64,000 bases of DNA, taken from NCBI RefSeq assembly GCF_021513175.1, contig NZ_CP090953.1:3468501-3532500 (forward strand), in the 5' to 3' direction. This DNA is from Sphingomonas sp. S2-65. Lineage in GTDB: Bacteria; Pseudomonadota; Alphaproteobacteria; Sphingomonadales; Sphingomonadaceae. Positions 50,894 to 59,469 of the stretch are shown here, one piece after another. The notes beneath the pieces are model-generated. The model worked only from the letters and a program-made list of their open reading frames with translations, searched no databases and had not been told where the DNA came from. The position numbers were made by a program, and so were the translations under genes. Positions within the stretch are counted from its first letter, which is position 1, and the number at the start of each line of letters is the position of its first letter.

Positions 50894-52060
50894 GTGGACC
50901 ACGGCAACCCACTCGAAGCGCAAATCAAGGCAAAGGCTGCGGAAATCGGTTTCGCCGCATGTGGGGTCGCGCGTGCGGATGCCGCGCCCAAGGCCGGCGT
51001 GCGGCTGCGCGAGTGGCTGGCCGACGGCGCGCACGGGTCGATGATCTGGATGGAGGAGCGCGCCCACCACCGCGAGAGCCCCGCCGCGCTGTGGCCCGAG
51101 GTGCGCTCGATCATCGCGCTGGGCATGAGCTATGCACCGGCCACCGACCCGCTGGCGCTGGCCGACGAGGGGCAGCTCGGCCGGATCTCGGCCTATGCTC
51201 AAGGCGGCGACTATCATGATGTCATCAAGCGGCGGCTGAAGGAACTCGCGCGCTGGCTGGTCGCGGCGGCGCCGGGTGCGGACGTGAAGGTCTTCGTCGA
51301 CACCGCGCCGGTGATGGAGAAGCCGCTGTCGGAAGCGGCGGGGCTCGGCTGGCAGGGCAAACACACCAACCTGGTCAGCCGCGATCACGGCAGCTGGCTG
51401 TTCCTAGGCGCGATCTACACGACGCTGGATCTGACGCCCGACCAGGCTGGGCGTACGACCTGCGGCAGTTGCGATGCGTGCCTCGCGGCATGCCCGACCG
51501 ATGCATTCCCGGCGGCGTTCCGGCTCGATGCCCGGCGCTGCATCTCGTACCTGACGATCGAGCACAAGGGGCCGATCCCACGCGAGTTCCGGGCGGCGAT
51601 CGGCAACCGCATCTATGGCTGCGACGATTGCCTGGCGGTGTGCCCCTGGAACAAGTTCGCCGCGGCGGCGCAGGCGAACCTGGCCTTTCTGCCCCGCGCC
51701 GAGTTCGTCGCGCCGGAACTGGGCGACCTGCTGCAGCTCGACGATGCGGCTTTTCGGCAGGTATTCGCGGGATCGCCGATCAAACGGATCGGGCGCGACC
51801 GGATGGTGCGGAACTGCCTGATCGCGGCGGGGAACAGCGCGCGGTTGGAACTGGTGCCGAGGGTCGTCGAGTTGTTGGACGACTCGGCGCCTGAGGTGCG
51901 CGGAGCGGCTGTCTGGGCGCTGCGGCGATTGGATGCCGCCCGTTGGGACGCGGAGCGCGAAGGGCGGCAAACGGCTGAAGCCGATCCAACCGTGAGGGAG
52001 GAGTGGCTTCAATCCTCCCCCGGAGGGGGAAGGGGACCAGCGAAGCTGGTGGAGGGGTAG
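50894..52060 (+). CDS. queG: Epoxyqueuosine reductase QueG
   Basis: This is a 388-residue enzyme for the last step of queuosine synthesis in tRNA, using cobalamin and two [4Fe-4S] clusters. The N-terminal domain contains HGSMIWMEERAHHRESP and VFVDTAPVMEKPLSEAAGLGWQGKHTNL. The clusters are bound by CGSCDACLAACPTDA (about 193) and CDDCLAVCPWNKFA (about 243). C-terminal HEAT-like repeats follow (VRNCLIAAGNSA). The start is GTG 50894. The last 16 residues (SSPGGGRGPAKLVEG) are encoded by the palindromic repeat that supplies the stop, so the natural end may have been replaced by the insertion. Confidence 0.94.
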   Translation: MDHGNPLEAQIKAKAAEIGFAACGVARADAAPKAGVRLREWLADGAHGSMIWMEERAHHRESPAALWPEVRSIIALGMSYAPATDPLALADEGQLGRISAYAQGGDYHDVIKRRLKELARWLVAAAPGADVKVFVDTAPVMEKPLSEAAGLGWQGKHTNLVSRDHGSWLFLGAIYTTLDLTPDQAGRTTCGSCDACLAACPTDAFPAAFRLDARRCISYLTIEHKGPIPREFRAAIGNRIYGCDDCLAVCPWNKFAAAAQANLAFLPRAEFVAPELGDLLQLDDAAFRQVFAGSPIKRIGRDRMVRNCLIAAGNSARLELVPRVVELLDDSAPEVRGAAVWALRRLDAARWDAEREGRQTAEADPTVREEWLQSSPGGGRGPAKLVEG

Positions 52061-52146
52061 TCTCCGCAAGCGATATGGCTCGGGGCAAATACCCCTCCAC
52101 CACTCGCTACCGCGAGCGGTCCCCCTTCCCCTCCGGGGGAGGATCT
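52011..52146. repeat. Composite palindromic repeat type A, copy 2
   Basis: This 136-bp element has outer arms AATCCTCCCCC and GGGGGAGGATC, with inner hairpins ACCAGCGAAGCTGGT and CTCGCTACCGCGAG. It overlaps the 3' end of queG by 50 bases and shares a long identical run with 12938-13066. Confidence 0.9.
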
Positions 52147-52149
52147 AAG

Positions 52150-52518
52150 CTACTTCCGCCGCGCGTCGAGCGCTGCCAGGCAGCTCGCTTGGTCGATGGG
52201 GCTGCCGTCGCGCTGCCGCGTGTCGATATAGGTCACCGCCGGCTCGCCGCGCCCCTTCTGCGGCGGGTACAGATAGGCATCCAGCACGCAGATCGGACCG
52301 GCGAATTGCAGTTTGCGGGCCACGCCTTCGGTGACGTCGAGCAGCGGCTTGCCGAACTGGGCTAGCAGCGAGTTGGCAGTCTGGCCCTGAATCGCACTGA
52401 CGCTGGCCGGCACCGGGCCGCTGGGCACCGGGACGTGGCCGGCCGGGCGGGCAGGGGGGATCGCTCCGCTGCTGCACGCACCCAGCGCAAGCGCCGAGAC
52501 GAGGAACCAGAACTTCAT
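52150..52518 (-). CDS. Small lipoprotein
   Basis: This is a 122-residue predicted lipoprotein with signal MKFWFLVSALALGACSSG (lipobox LGAC). A Pro-rich linker leads to a compact domain containing QGQTANSLLAQFGKPLLDVTEGVARKLQFAG and a Cys pair (PICVLDAY and ASCLAALD). It resembles SmpA/BamE-like small periplasmic folds, though this is only a guess. It overlaps the EI24 gene stop by four bases (ATGA) and is coupled to it. The gene ends next to the type A repeat. Confidence 0.75.
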   Translation of the reverse strand: MKFWFLVSALALGACSSGAIPPARPAGHVPVPSGPVPASVSAIQGQTANSLLAQFGKPLLDVTEGVARKLQFAGPICVLDAYLYPPQKGRGEPAVTYIDTRQRDGSPIDQASCLAALDARRK

Positions 52519-53204
52519 GCGCGTCTCCCGCGGTGGAACATATGCGTGGACATCGCCGCTCCCAGGATCGGCGCGGCCAGGTTGACGAACGGCACCAGCA
52601 GCAGCCCTGTTCCGATCGCACCCAGAACGAAGCGACGCGGGCGGGTTCGTGCCCGCCAGTCGGGCAGTGCCGAATAAGCCATGTGCCGCACCGCGACCAT
52701 GTCGCCCAAATCGCGTCCGAGCAACCAGGCATTGACCACGAAGAACAGCGCCGCGGTGCCGACGCCGGTCACCAGCAGCAACAGATACAATGGCGACAGC
52801 AGCAGGTTCACTCCGATCGCGCGCGCCGCTGAGCCGAGCCCCATCGCCGCCGACCGCGTGAACGGCACGTCGCGGGCGCCGGCATGCGCCTGGGGATAAT
52901 GCCGCGCCTCGACCGCCGCGACGACTTCATCGGCGAACACTCCCACTGCCGCGACCGCCACTGCGCGGAACAGCAGCCACCAGGCGAGTACCAGCACCAG
53001 CACCGTCGCCACATCGGCGATCCAGCCCCCGCCAGCCGCTCCCGTCCAGGAAGCCAGCATACCTTGCAGCCCGTGCAGGGCGTACCAGAGCCCGACGCCC
53101 GCGATGGCGAACAGCACCAGCGTCAGCGCGAACGACTTGGCGAACACCGCCAGGATGCGCCGGTCGGACAATTGCCCCAGCGACAGGAAGAAAGCCTGGA
53201 TCAT
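52515..53204 (-). CDS. EI24/CysZ-like membrane protein
   Basis: This is a 229-residue inner-membrane protein with about five hydrophobic stretches, including FALTLVLFAIAGVGLWYAL, VLVLVLAWWLLFRAVAVA, NLLLSPLYLLLLVTGVGTAALFFVVNAWLLGRDLG and a final FVLGAIGTGLLLVPFVNLAAPILG. The GRDL motif between helices and the final FVNLAAPILGAA are family hallmarks. CysZ is a sulfate channel, but many EI24 members have no known role. Cotranscribed with the lipoprotein gene downstream. Confidence 0.85.
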   Translation of the reverse strand: MIQAFFLSLGQLSDRRILAVFAKSFALTLVLFAIAGVGLWYALHGLQGMLASWTGAAGGGWIADVATVLVLVLAWWLLFRAVAVAAVGVFADEVVAAVEARHYPQAHAGARDVPFTRSAAMGLGSAARAIGVNLLLSPLYLLLLVTGVGTAALFFVVNAWLLGRDLGDMVAVRHMAYSALPDWRARTRPRRFVLGAIGTGLLLVPFVNLAAPILGAAMSTHMFHRGRRA

Positions 53205-53260
53205 TGCGCTCTCCCTTGCCCGCCCCTAGGGCTTTGGCGCAACCCAATTGGAGCCCAGAC

Positions 53261-54259
53261 TTGACCAGCCCCACCTATGACGTGGTCGCGATCGGCAATG
53301 CCATCGTCGATATCCTTGCCCAGGCCGAAGACAGCTTCATCGAGGAGATCGGCGTCGCCAAGGGGTCGATGCAGCTGATGTTCTCGCCCGAAGAAGCCGA
53401 TGCGCTTTATGCCAAGATGGGCCCGGGCCGCGAAGTCTCCGGCGGCTCGGCCAGCAACACCGTCGCCGGCATCGCCGCACTGGGCGGCAGGACTGCGTTC
53501 ATCGGCCAGGTCGCCGACGACCAGCTTGGCGCGGTCTTCGCCCACGATCTGCGGGCGGCCGGCGTCGACTACAACACCGCGGTCCGTCCAGGCCAGCCGA
53601 CCACCGCACGCTGCCTGATCTTCGTGACGCCGGACGGCCAGCGGACGATGAACACCTTCCTCGGCGCGTCGCAGTTCCTGCCCGCGGCGGCGCTGGACGA
53701 GACGGTGATCGCCGCCGGCGCGATCCTGTACCTCGAAGGCTATCTGTGGGATCCCGAAGAGCCGCGCGCCGCAATGCGCAAGGCGATCGACATCGCGCGT
53801 GCCAATGGCCGCAAGGTCGCCTTCACGCTGTCCGATGTGTTCTGCATCTCGCGCCACGGCGACGATTTCCGCGCGCTGATCGCGGATGGCTTGATCGACA
53901 TCCTGTTCGCCAACGAGAATGAGCTGCTCGCGCTCACCCAGAAGGACGGTTTCGAGGAAGCCATCGCCGCGATCGCCGCGCAAGTCCCGCTGGCGGTGGT
54001 AACTCGTAGCGAGCAGGGCGCGCTGGCGGTATCGGGCGAAGAGCGCGTCCAGGTGCCTGCCGAGCCGATCGCCAAGCTGGTCGACACCACCGGCGCTGGC
54101 GATATGTTCGCGGCCGGCTTCCTCCACGGCCAGGCCCAGGGCCGGAGCATCGAGGAGTCGCTTCGCCTCGGCGCGATCTGCGCGGCGGAGATCATCCAGC
54201 ATTACGGCGCCCGCGCCGAGGTCGACCTGAAGAAGCTCGCCGCCGAGAAGCTCGGCTGA
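53261..54259 (+). CDS. PfkB family kinase, adenosine kinase-like
   Basis: This is a 332-residue ribokinase-fold sugar or nucleoside kinase. SGGSASNTVAGIAALGG marks the substrate region and DTTGAGDMFAAGFLHGQ (about 274-290) contains the catalytic Asp and the anion hole. The overall form is that of alphaproteobacterial proteins annotated as adenosine kinase. The start is TTG at 53261, with GGAG upstream; the frame upstream overlaps the divergent EI24 gene. A strong terminator follows. Adenosine is the best guess, not proven. Confidence 0.85.
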   Translation: MTSPTYDVVAIGNAIVDILAQAEDSFIEEIGVAKGSMQLMFSPEEADALYAKMGPGREVSGGSASNTVAGIAALGGRTAFIGQVADDQLGAVFAHDLRAAGVDYNTAVRPGQPTTARCLIFVTPDGQRTMNTFLGASQFLPAAALDETVIAAGAILYLEGYLWDPEEPRAAMRKAIDIARANGRKVAFTLSDVFCISRHGDDFRALIADGLIDILFANENELLALTQKDGFEEAIAAIAAQVPLAVVTRSEQGALAVSGEERVQVPAEPIAKLVDTTGAGDMFAAGFLHGQAQGRSIEESLRLGAICAAEIIQHYGARAEVDLKKLAAEKLG

Positions 54260-54284
54260 GCTGAAGCCAGCGATTAGAGGAAGA

Positions 54285-54310
54285 GGCCGGGGTAACTCCC
54301 GGCTTTTTTA
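54285..54310 (+). terminator. Rho-independent terminator after the PfkB kinase
   Basis: GCCGGG and CCCGGC around GTAACT form a six-pair stem, followed by six T. It lies 25 bases after the kinase stop. Confidence 0.9.
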
Positions 54311-54443
54311 TACCTCCCCGGCACGGGGAGGGGGACCAGCCGCAGGCTGGTGGAGGGGGAGCGCCACAGGCGAAACGCTTGCGGAGAGCCCCCTCCACCG
54401 CCGCCTTCGACGGCGGTCCCCCTCCCCGTGCCGGGGAGGATTT
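54311..54443. repeat. Composite palindromic repeat type A, copy 3
   Basis: This 133-bp element has outer arms CTCCCCGGCACGGGGAGG and CCTCCCCGTGCCGGGGAGG, each itself palindromic, with inner hairpins ACCAGCCGCAGGCTGGT and CCGCCGCCTTCGACGGCGG. With the copy at 63299 it forms a second subfamily marked by GCGCCACAGGCGA. It lies between two terminators. Confidence 0.9.
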
Positions 54444-54452
54444 GCACAAAGC

Positions 54453-54486
54453 AAAGGGCCGGAGGATCGCTCCTCCGGCCCTTTCT
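54453..54486 (-). terminator. Bidirectional terminator after the amino acid permease
   Basis: AAAGGGCCGGAGGA and TCCTCCGGCCCTTT form a perfect 14-pair stem around TCGC, with short A and T runs on both sides. Read on the minus strand it lies 22 bases after the permease stop. Confidence 0.85.
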
Positions 54487-54508
54487 GTATCCGAACTCCC
54501 GAAAGAGT

Positions 54509-56077
54509 TCAGGCGTCCTTGTATCCCGGCGTCGGTGCGCCCGGCAGCGGCGGCACCGGCTGCGGCGGGGCGTCGGGATCGGCTTCCGAGACATCGATGA
54601 TGCCGCGCCCGACATGGCTGCGCGAACGGCTGTAGCCGAAATAAACCAGCAGGCCGATCGCCGCCCAGATCAGGAAGAGGATGATGCTCTTATGATCCAG
54701 GCTGATGAACAGATACAGGCAGCCCAGGATCGCGAGCGGGGCGGTGACATATACCGCTGGCGTGCGGAACGGGCGCTTGCGGGTGGGATCGGTCTTGCGG
54801 ATCACCATCACTGCGATCGACACCGCGGCAAAGGCGAACAGCGTGCCCGAATTGGAGATGTTGGCCAGCTGGCCCACCGGGAAGAACGCCGCGAACAGCG
54901 ACACCGCGATCCCGGTCAGGATGGTGATGACGTGCGGCGTGTTGAACTTGGGGTGGATCTTCGAGAAGGCGGCGGGGAGCAGGCCGTCGCGGCTCATCAC
55001 GAAGAAGATGCGGGTCTGGCCGAACATCATCATCAGGATGACCGACGGCAGCGCCAGGCCGGCGGCGAGGCCGAGCAAATTGCCGATCTGCGGCCAGCCG
55101 ATCTCACGCAGCGTGAACGCCAGCGCTTCCTTCGAGCAGACCACGTCCTTGAAGCCCTGTGCCGCGCGTGCCACGCACTGCGCGGTCAGGTCGCGGCTGC
55201 CGGGCTCGAGCACCGCGCCGGCGGCGTCGACCACCGGCTGGGTGCTGAGACCCGGAGCGCCGATCACGCCCGCTGCCACCAGGATGTAGAAGATCGTGCA
55301 GATGCCCAGCGAGCCGATCAGGCCGATCGGCATGTTGCGCTGTGGGTTCTTGGTTTCCTCGGCGGCGGTCGAAACCGCGTCGAAGCCGACATAGGCGAAG
55401 AAGATCGACGCGGCCGCCATCGAGATGCCGACAAAGCCGGTCGGCGCGAACGGCGAGAACTGCGCGCTGTTCATCACCGGCACCGCCAGGATGATGAAGA
55501 GCGTCAGCGCCGCCACCTTGATCGTCACGAGAACCGCGTTGATCGTGGCGCTCTCCTTGGTGCCGATCACCAGCAACCAGGTGACCAGGCCGGAGATCGC
55601 CATCGCCGGCAGGTTGATCAGCCCGCCATCGAACGGCCCGAGCACCAGCGTATCGGGTATGTCGATGCCGAAGGTATGTTCGAGCAGCCCGACGACATAG
55701 CCCGACCAGCCCACCGACACCGCGCCCGCGGCGACGGCATATTCGAGGATCAGCGCCCAGCCGACCATCCAGGCGATCAGCTCGCCCATCACGGCATAGC
55801 TATAGGTGTAGGCCGAGCCGGAAACCGGCACCATCGCCGCCATCTCGGCATAGCAGAGCGCGGCGAAGGCGCAGACCACGCCGGCGATGATGAACGACAC
55901 CATCATGCCCGGCCCGGCCTTTTGCGCAGCCTCGGCAGTGAGAACGAAGATGCCGGTACCGATCACGGCACCGATTCCGAGCATGGTCAGCTGAAACGCA
56001 CCCAGCGAGCGGTGGAGCGCTTTCTTTTCGGCTGTCGCTAGAATGGCATCGAGTGGCTTTACGCGCCCGAATATCAT
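54509..56077 (-). CDS. APC superfamily amino acid permease (cationic amino acid transporter type)
   Basis: This is a 522-residue secondary transporter with about 12 to 13 helices. The APC signature GIGAVIGTGIFVLTAEAAQKAGP opens helix 1, and helix 6 reads AASIFFAYVGFDAVSTAAEETKNPQRNMPIG, typical of the YfnA/CAT branch. The C-terminal tail is Pro/Asp-rich (DPDAPPQPVPPLPG) and cytosolic. Substrate specificity cannot be read from the sequence. It stands alone, ending in a bidirectional terminator. The region 56078-56213 upstream shows nothing beyond its promoter. Confidence 0.92.
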   Translation of the reverse strand: MIFGRVKPLDAILATAEKKALHRSLGAFQLTMLGIGAVIGTGIFVLTAEAAQKAGPGMMVSFIIAGVVCAFAALCYAEMAAMVPVSGSAYTYSYAVMGELIAWMVGWALILEYAVAAGAVSVGWSGYVVGLLEHTFGIDIPDTLVLGPFDGGLINLPAMAISGLVTWLLVIGTKESATINAVLVTIKVAALTLFIILAVPVMNSAQFSPFAPTGFVGISMAAASIFFAYVGFDAVSTAAEETKNPQRNMPIGLIGSLGICTIFYILVAAGVIGAPGLSTQPVVDAAGAVLEPGSRDLTAQCVARAAQGFKDVVCSKEALAFTLREIGWPQIGNLLGLAAGLALPSVILMMMFGQTRIFFVMSRDGLLPAAFSKIHPKFNTPHVITILTGIAVSLFAAFFPVGQLANISNSGTLFAFAAVSIAVMVIRKTDPTRKRPFRTPAVYVTAPLAILGCLYLFISLDHKSIILFLIWAAIGLLVYFGYSRSRSHVGRGIIDVSEADPDAPPQPVPPLPGAPTPGYKDA

Positions 56078-56213
56078 TGAGTTGTCCCCTACGCGGCGCT
56101 CGTTGACGCCGCACCCTTGATGAAAGGCGCGAGCCTAGCCGCAAACGCGGTGCGTGCAATCCTTTAGTGCGCCGCCCACGCCTCGGACCGGCGCAAGCCG
56201 TCGCGCGAAAGGC

Positions 56214-56591
56214 CTAGCGCGCAAGCATCGGCCCGAGCGGCTCGCTGCCGAACACATGGACGTGCAGGTGCGGGACTTCCTGGCCGCCATGTCCCCCGAC
56301 ATTGGCGAGCAGGCGGTACCCCTCGCCGACCAACCCCGCCGCGCGTGCGACATGCCCGACCGCACGGACGAAGCCGGCGATTTCGGCATCGCTGCCGCGC
56401 GCGGAGAAATCGTCCCAGCTGACATAGGCGCCCTTGGGAATCACCAGGACATGATGGGCCGCCTGGGGCGCGATGTCGTGGAAGGCGAGGGCGAAGTCAT
56501 CCTCATACACGGCCTTGGCCGGGATCTCGCCGCGCAGGATCTTCGCGAAGATGTTGTTCGAGTCATAAGGCTGGGTGGCGTCGATCGGCAT
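56214..56591 (-). CDS. Histidine triad (HIT/HINT) nucleotide hydrolase
   Basis: This is a 125-residue HIT protein expected to cleave nucleoside phosphoramidates. The triad is HLHVHVFG near the C-terminus, and NIFAKILRGEIPAKAVYEDD plus HHVLVIPKGAYVSW are family words. The ATG at 56591 has AAGGAG upstream. It closes the his operon (52 bases after hisE), a placement seen in many alphaproteobacteria. The type A fragment at 56623 lies in the gap between them. Confidence 0.93.
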   Translation of the reverse strand: MPIDATQPYDSNNIFAKILRGEIPAKAVYEDDFALAFHDIAPQAAHHVLVIPKGAYVSWDDFSARGSDAEIAGFVRAVGHVARAAGLVGEGYRLLANVGGHGGQEVPHLHVHVFGSEPLGPMLAR

Positions 56592-56622
56592 GGTGAACTC
56601 CTTCGAGCCAGCCTTACCCAAT

Positions 56623-56645
56623 GCTCCCCGTGCCGGGGAGGATTT
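56623..56645. repeat. Half-copy of a type A repeat
   Basis: GCTCCCCGTGCCGGGGAGGAT matches one outer arm of the copies at 54311 and 63299. It lies between hisE and the HIT gene and touches the hisE stop codon. Confidence 0.8.
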
Positions 56646-56958
56646 ACGACGTTCGCCCCGCTTTTTCCTCCAGCCCCGACAACCCCTCGCGCCGGGCCAG
56701 CTCCGCACGCACATCGTCCAGGCTCAGCCCTGCGTCCGCCAGCAGCACCAGCAGGTGGAACATCAGGTCCGCCGCCTCGCTCACCATTCCGGCCTTGTCG
56801 TCGGCGATCGCCGCGATCACCGTCTCGACGGCTTCCTCACCGACCTTCTGCGCGATCTTGGCGCGGCCCTTTGCGGTCAGCTTGGCGACATAGGAGGTGT
56901 CGGGATCGGCCGCGCGGCGCTGGCGGATCGTCTGTTCGAGCGCGTCGAGGGTATCCAT
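56644..56958 (-). CDS. hisE: Phosphoribosyl-ATP pyrophosphatase HisE
   Basis: This is a 104-residue all-helical enzyme for the second step of histidine synthesis. SYVAKLTAKGRAKIAQKVGEEAVETVIAA is the family signature, with the Glu residues of GEEAVE and the later EAADLMFHLLVLL binding magnesium. Length and sequence are standard for the separate HisE of alphaproteobacteria (not fused to HisI). It lies after hisF with a small gene between. Confidence 0.95.
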   Translation of the reverse strand: MDTLDALEQTIRQRRAADPDTSYVAKLTAKGRAKIAQKVGEEAVETVIAAIADDKAGMVSEAADLMFHLLVLLADAGLSLDDVRAELARREGLSGLEEKAGRTS

Positions 56959-56989
56959 GCCGTGCCGCTGCGGGAGCGGCGGGCGGCTG

Positions 56990-57172
56990 TCAATCCTTGC
57001 GGCGAAAGCGGGCGCGGAGCTTTGCCCGCGCGAACCAGACGCCGGCTGCGGCGCAGGCGGCGAGCGCAAGATCGGACAGCTCGGGCATCGAACGGCTGCT
57101 GGCCACGCCGCTGTGCGGCTGGGCGACCACCGGTGCGGCAATGAGGAGCAGGGCTGCGGCGATGCGGGGCAT
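56990..57172 (-). CDS. Small membrane protein with a PEP-CTERM-like end
   Basis: This is a 60-residue frame. A signal-like start (RIAAALLLIAAPVVAQ) is followed by a short spacer and then MPELSDLALAACAAAGVWFARAKLRARFRRKD, that is, Pro-Glu, a hydrophobic helix and a basic tail. This resembles a PEP-CTERM sorting signal, with PEL in place of PEP. It lies between hisF and hisE in the same direction. Whether it is expressed is not clear, as no strong ribosome site is seen. Confidence 0.45.
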   Translation of the reverse strand: MPRIAAALLLIAAPVVAQPHSGVASSRSMPELSDLALAACAAAGVWFARAKLRARFRRKD

Positions 57173-57223
57173 GCGCGCAGGGTAAGGTCCCGGAGTTGGC
57201 GAAGGGTTAATGCGCGCCTTCCC

Positions 57224-57309
57224 TCGTCATCCCGGCCTTGAGCCGGGCTCCCGCTTCTTCTTCTGTGGAGCAAGGCAGCGGGACCCCGGCTCAAGGCCGG
57301 GTGACGAAG
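57224..57309. repeat. Inverted repeat type B, copy 3
   Basis: TCGTCATCCCGGCCTTGAGC and its near complement (GGCTCAAGGCCGGGTGACGA) surround a spacer with CTTCTTCTTC. It interrupts the his operon just after hisF. Confidence 0.85.
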
Positions 57310-57318
57310 AAAAAGAAC

Positions 57319-58080
57319 CTACCGGCGCACCGGTATCCCAGCCGCCGCCAGCGCCGCGTGCGCCTCGGCGACGGTAGCCTCGCCGAAATGGAAGATCGAC
57401 GCCGCCAGCACCGCCGAGGCATGGCCGTCGCGAATACCCTCGACCAAGTGCGTCAAATTGCCCACGCCCCCGCTTGCCACGACCGGCACCGTCACTCGGT
57501 CGGCAATCTCGCGGATCAGCGCGAGGTCATAGCCGTCGCGGGTGCCGTCACGGTCCATCGACGTCACCAGCAGCTCGCCGGCGCCAAGTTCCGCCAGCCG
57601 CAATGCGTGTGCGACCGCATCGATGCCGGTGGCGCGGCGGCCGCCATGCGTGAACACTTCCCAGCGACCTTCGGCGACGCGGCGCGCGTCGACCGACGCG
57701 ACGACACACTGGCTGCCCATGCGGTCGGCGATCTCCGCCACGACTTCAGGGCGGGCTACCGCCGCGGAATTCACCGCCACCTTGTCCGCGCCGGCCAGCA
57801 GCAGCGCGCGCGCATCCTCCACCGTCCGCACCCCGCCGCCCACGGTCAGCGGCATGAAGCACACCTCGGCAGTCCGCCGCACCACGTCGATCATCGTCCC
57901 ACGCGCCTCATGGCTGGCGGTGATGTCCAGGAAGCAGAGCTCGTCCGCGCCGGCCGCGTCATAGGCGCGCGCCTGCTCGACCGGATCGCCGGCGTCGCGA
58001 AGTTCGACGAAGTTCACGCCCTTCACCACGCGGCCTTCCGCCACGTCGAGGCAGGGGATGACGCGGGCGCGGACGCTCAT
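57319..58080 (-). CDS. hisF: Imidazole glycerol phosphate synthase subunit HisF
   Basis: This is the 253-residue cyclase subunit, a (beta/alpha)8 barrel. It makes imidazole glycerol phosphate and AICAR with ammonia from His[20 protein letters not shown] contains the first catalytic Asp, and the second is in [15 protein letters not shown]. Phosphate-binding words [12 protein letters not shown] and [11 protein letters not shown] are present. Its ATG overlaps the hisA stop by four bases. Confidence 0.97.
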   Translation of the reverse strand: MSVRARVIPCLDVAEGRVVKGVNFVELRDAGDPVEQARAYDAAGADELCFLDITASHEARGTMIDVVRRTAEVCFMPLTVGGGVRTVEDARALLLAGADKVAVNSAAVARPEVVAEIADRMGSQCVVASVDARRVAEGRWEVFTHGGRRATGIDAVAHALRLAELGAGELLVTSMDRDGTRDGYDLALIREIADRVTVPVVASGGVGNLTHLVEGIRDGHASAVLAASIFHFGEATVAEAHAALAAAGIPVRR

Positions 58081-58832
58081 GCGAAGTCGGCGGGAGAGGC
58101 GCGCAGGCGCGCGGTCTCGATCGCGTCGGCCAGGTCGAGCCGGCCATCGTACAGCGCACGGCCGGTGATCACGCCCTCGACTCCGTCAAGGACATGGCCG
58201 GCGAGTTCCTGCACGTCCGTGATGCTCGCGACGCCCCCGCTGGCGATCACCGGGATCGCGACGTCACGCGCGAGCTTCACCGTCGCCGCGACGTTGCAAC
58301 CCTTGAGCAGACCGTCGCGGCCGACATCGGTAAACAGCAAAGCAGCGACGCCCACATCCTCGAAGCGTCGGGCGAGGTCGGCGACCGCCACGTCGGACAC
58401 GTCGGCCCAGCCGCGCGTCGCCACCATGCCGTCGCGGGCGTCGACCGCGACGACGATACGCCCGGGATTGTCGCGGGCGGCTTCGCGGACCAGCTCGGGA
58501 TTTTCCAGCGCGGCGGTGCCGATCACCACCCGCTGCACGCCCAGATCCAGCCAGCGCTCGATCGACTCGCGACTGCGGATACCGCCACCCAGCTGGACCT
58601 TGCCGCCGAACCGCTCCAGCACCGCCGCCACCGCGGCGCCGTTCACGGACTCACCGGCGAAGGCGCCGTCCAGGTCGACCATGTGCAGCCACTCGGCGCC
58701 GGCTTGCGCGAACGCTTGAGCCTGCGCGGCGGGATCGTCGCCATAGACCGTCGCTCGGTCCATGTCGCCTTCGGCAAGCCGCACGACCTGACCGCCCTTG
58801 AGATCGATCGCGGGGAAGATGATGAGCGGCAT
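58077..58832 (-). CDS. hisA: Phosphoribosylformimino-AICAR ribotide isomerase HisA
   Basis: This is a 251-residue barrel isomerase. [18 protein letters not shown] carries the catalytic Asp, [27 protein letters not shown] is the phosphate site, and [13 protein letters not shown] the second Asp. The ATG at 58832 is preferred to the TTG one codon earlier, with GGGGAGGAT upstream. Fused in operon order hisB-yciI-hisH-hisA-hisF. Confidence 0.97.
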   Translation of the reverse strand: MPLIIFPAIDLKGGQVVRLAEGDMDRATVYGDDPAAQAQAFAQAGAEWLHMVDLDGAFAGESVNGAAVAAVLERFGGKVQLGGGIRSRESIERWLDLGVQRVVIGTAALENPELVREAARDNPGRIVVAVDARDGMVATRGWADVSDVAVADLARRFEDVGVAALLFTDVGRDGLLKGCNVAATVKLARDVAIPVIASGGVASITDVQELAGHVLDGVEGVITGRALYDGRLDLADAIETARLRASPADFA

Positions 58833-58866
58833 CAAATCCTCCCCATGTCAGGAAGGAATGTTTTCA

Positions 58867-59469
58867 TCACGGCTTCCATGCCAAAAACCTTTGCAGCAGC
58901 GCGATACCGTAGCGCTGGCTCTTTTCGGGGTGAAACTGCACGCCGGCCAGATTGTCGCGGCCGATCGCCGCGGTGACCTGCGCGCCGTGTTGCGTGGTCG
59001 CCAGCACATGCTCGCCTTCGAAGGCGAAGCTGTGCAGGAAATATGCCTCGCCCGGCTCGAGCAGCGGATGGTCGCCACATGGCACGACGTCGTTCCAGCC
59101 CATGTGCGGCACTCGGACTTCGGGGGAAGGGGGCAGTTGCCGGACTACGCCGGGGATCCAGCCCAGCCCGCCATGCACGCCCAGTTCCTCGCCGCGCGTC
59201 GCCATCAGCTGCATGCCGACGCACACGCCCAGGAACGGCGCACCTTCGTTTAGGACACGCTGCTCCATTGCGGCGACCATGCCGTCGATCTCGCGCAGGC
59301 CGTTGGCGCACGCGCCGAACGCGCCCACTCCAGGAAGCACGATACGGTCGGCCTTGGCGACGACATTGGGGTCGGCGGTGATGACGAGGTCCTGCGCGCC
59401 CGCCGCCTTCAGCGCGTTGTGCACCGAATGGAGGTTGCCCGCGCCATAATCGATCAGCGCGAGCGTCAC
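58867..59469 (-). CDS. hisH: Imidazole glycerol phosphate synthase glutaminase HisH
   Basis: This is the 200-residue glutamine amidotransferase subunit. The nucleophile Cys is in PFLGVCVGMQLMA, and the His-Glu of the triad in GVQFHPEKSQ. DYGAGNLHSVHNAL opens the protein. The start is a GTG overlapping the upstream YciI stop (GTGA). It supplies ammonia to HisF. Confidence 0.96.
   Translation of the reverse strand: MTLALIDYGAGNLHSVHNALKAAGAQDLVITADPNVVAKADRIVLPGVGAFGACANGLREIDGMVAAMEQRVLNEGAPFLGVCVGMQLMATRGEELGVHGGLGWIPGVVRQLPPSPEVRVPHMGWNDVVPCGDHPLLEPGEAYFLHSFAFEGEHVLATTQHGAQVTAAIGRDNLAGVQFHPEKSQRYGIALLQRFLAWKP

Noticed and set aside
50852..50912. Earlier start for the ABC ATPase at 50912
   Set aside because: It would overlap the divergent queG start and adds residues without motif; TTG 50852 has a ribosome site.
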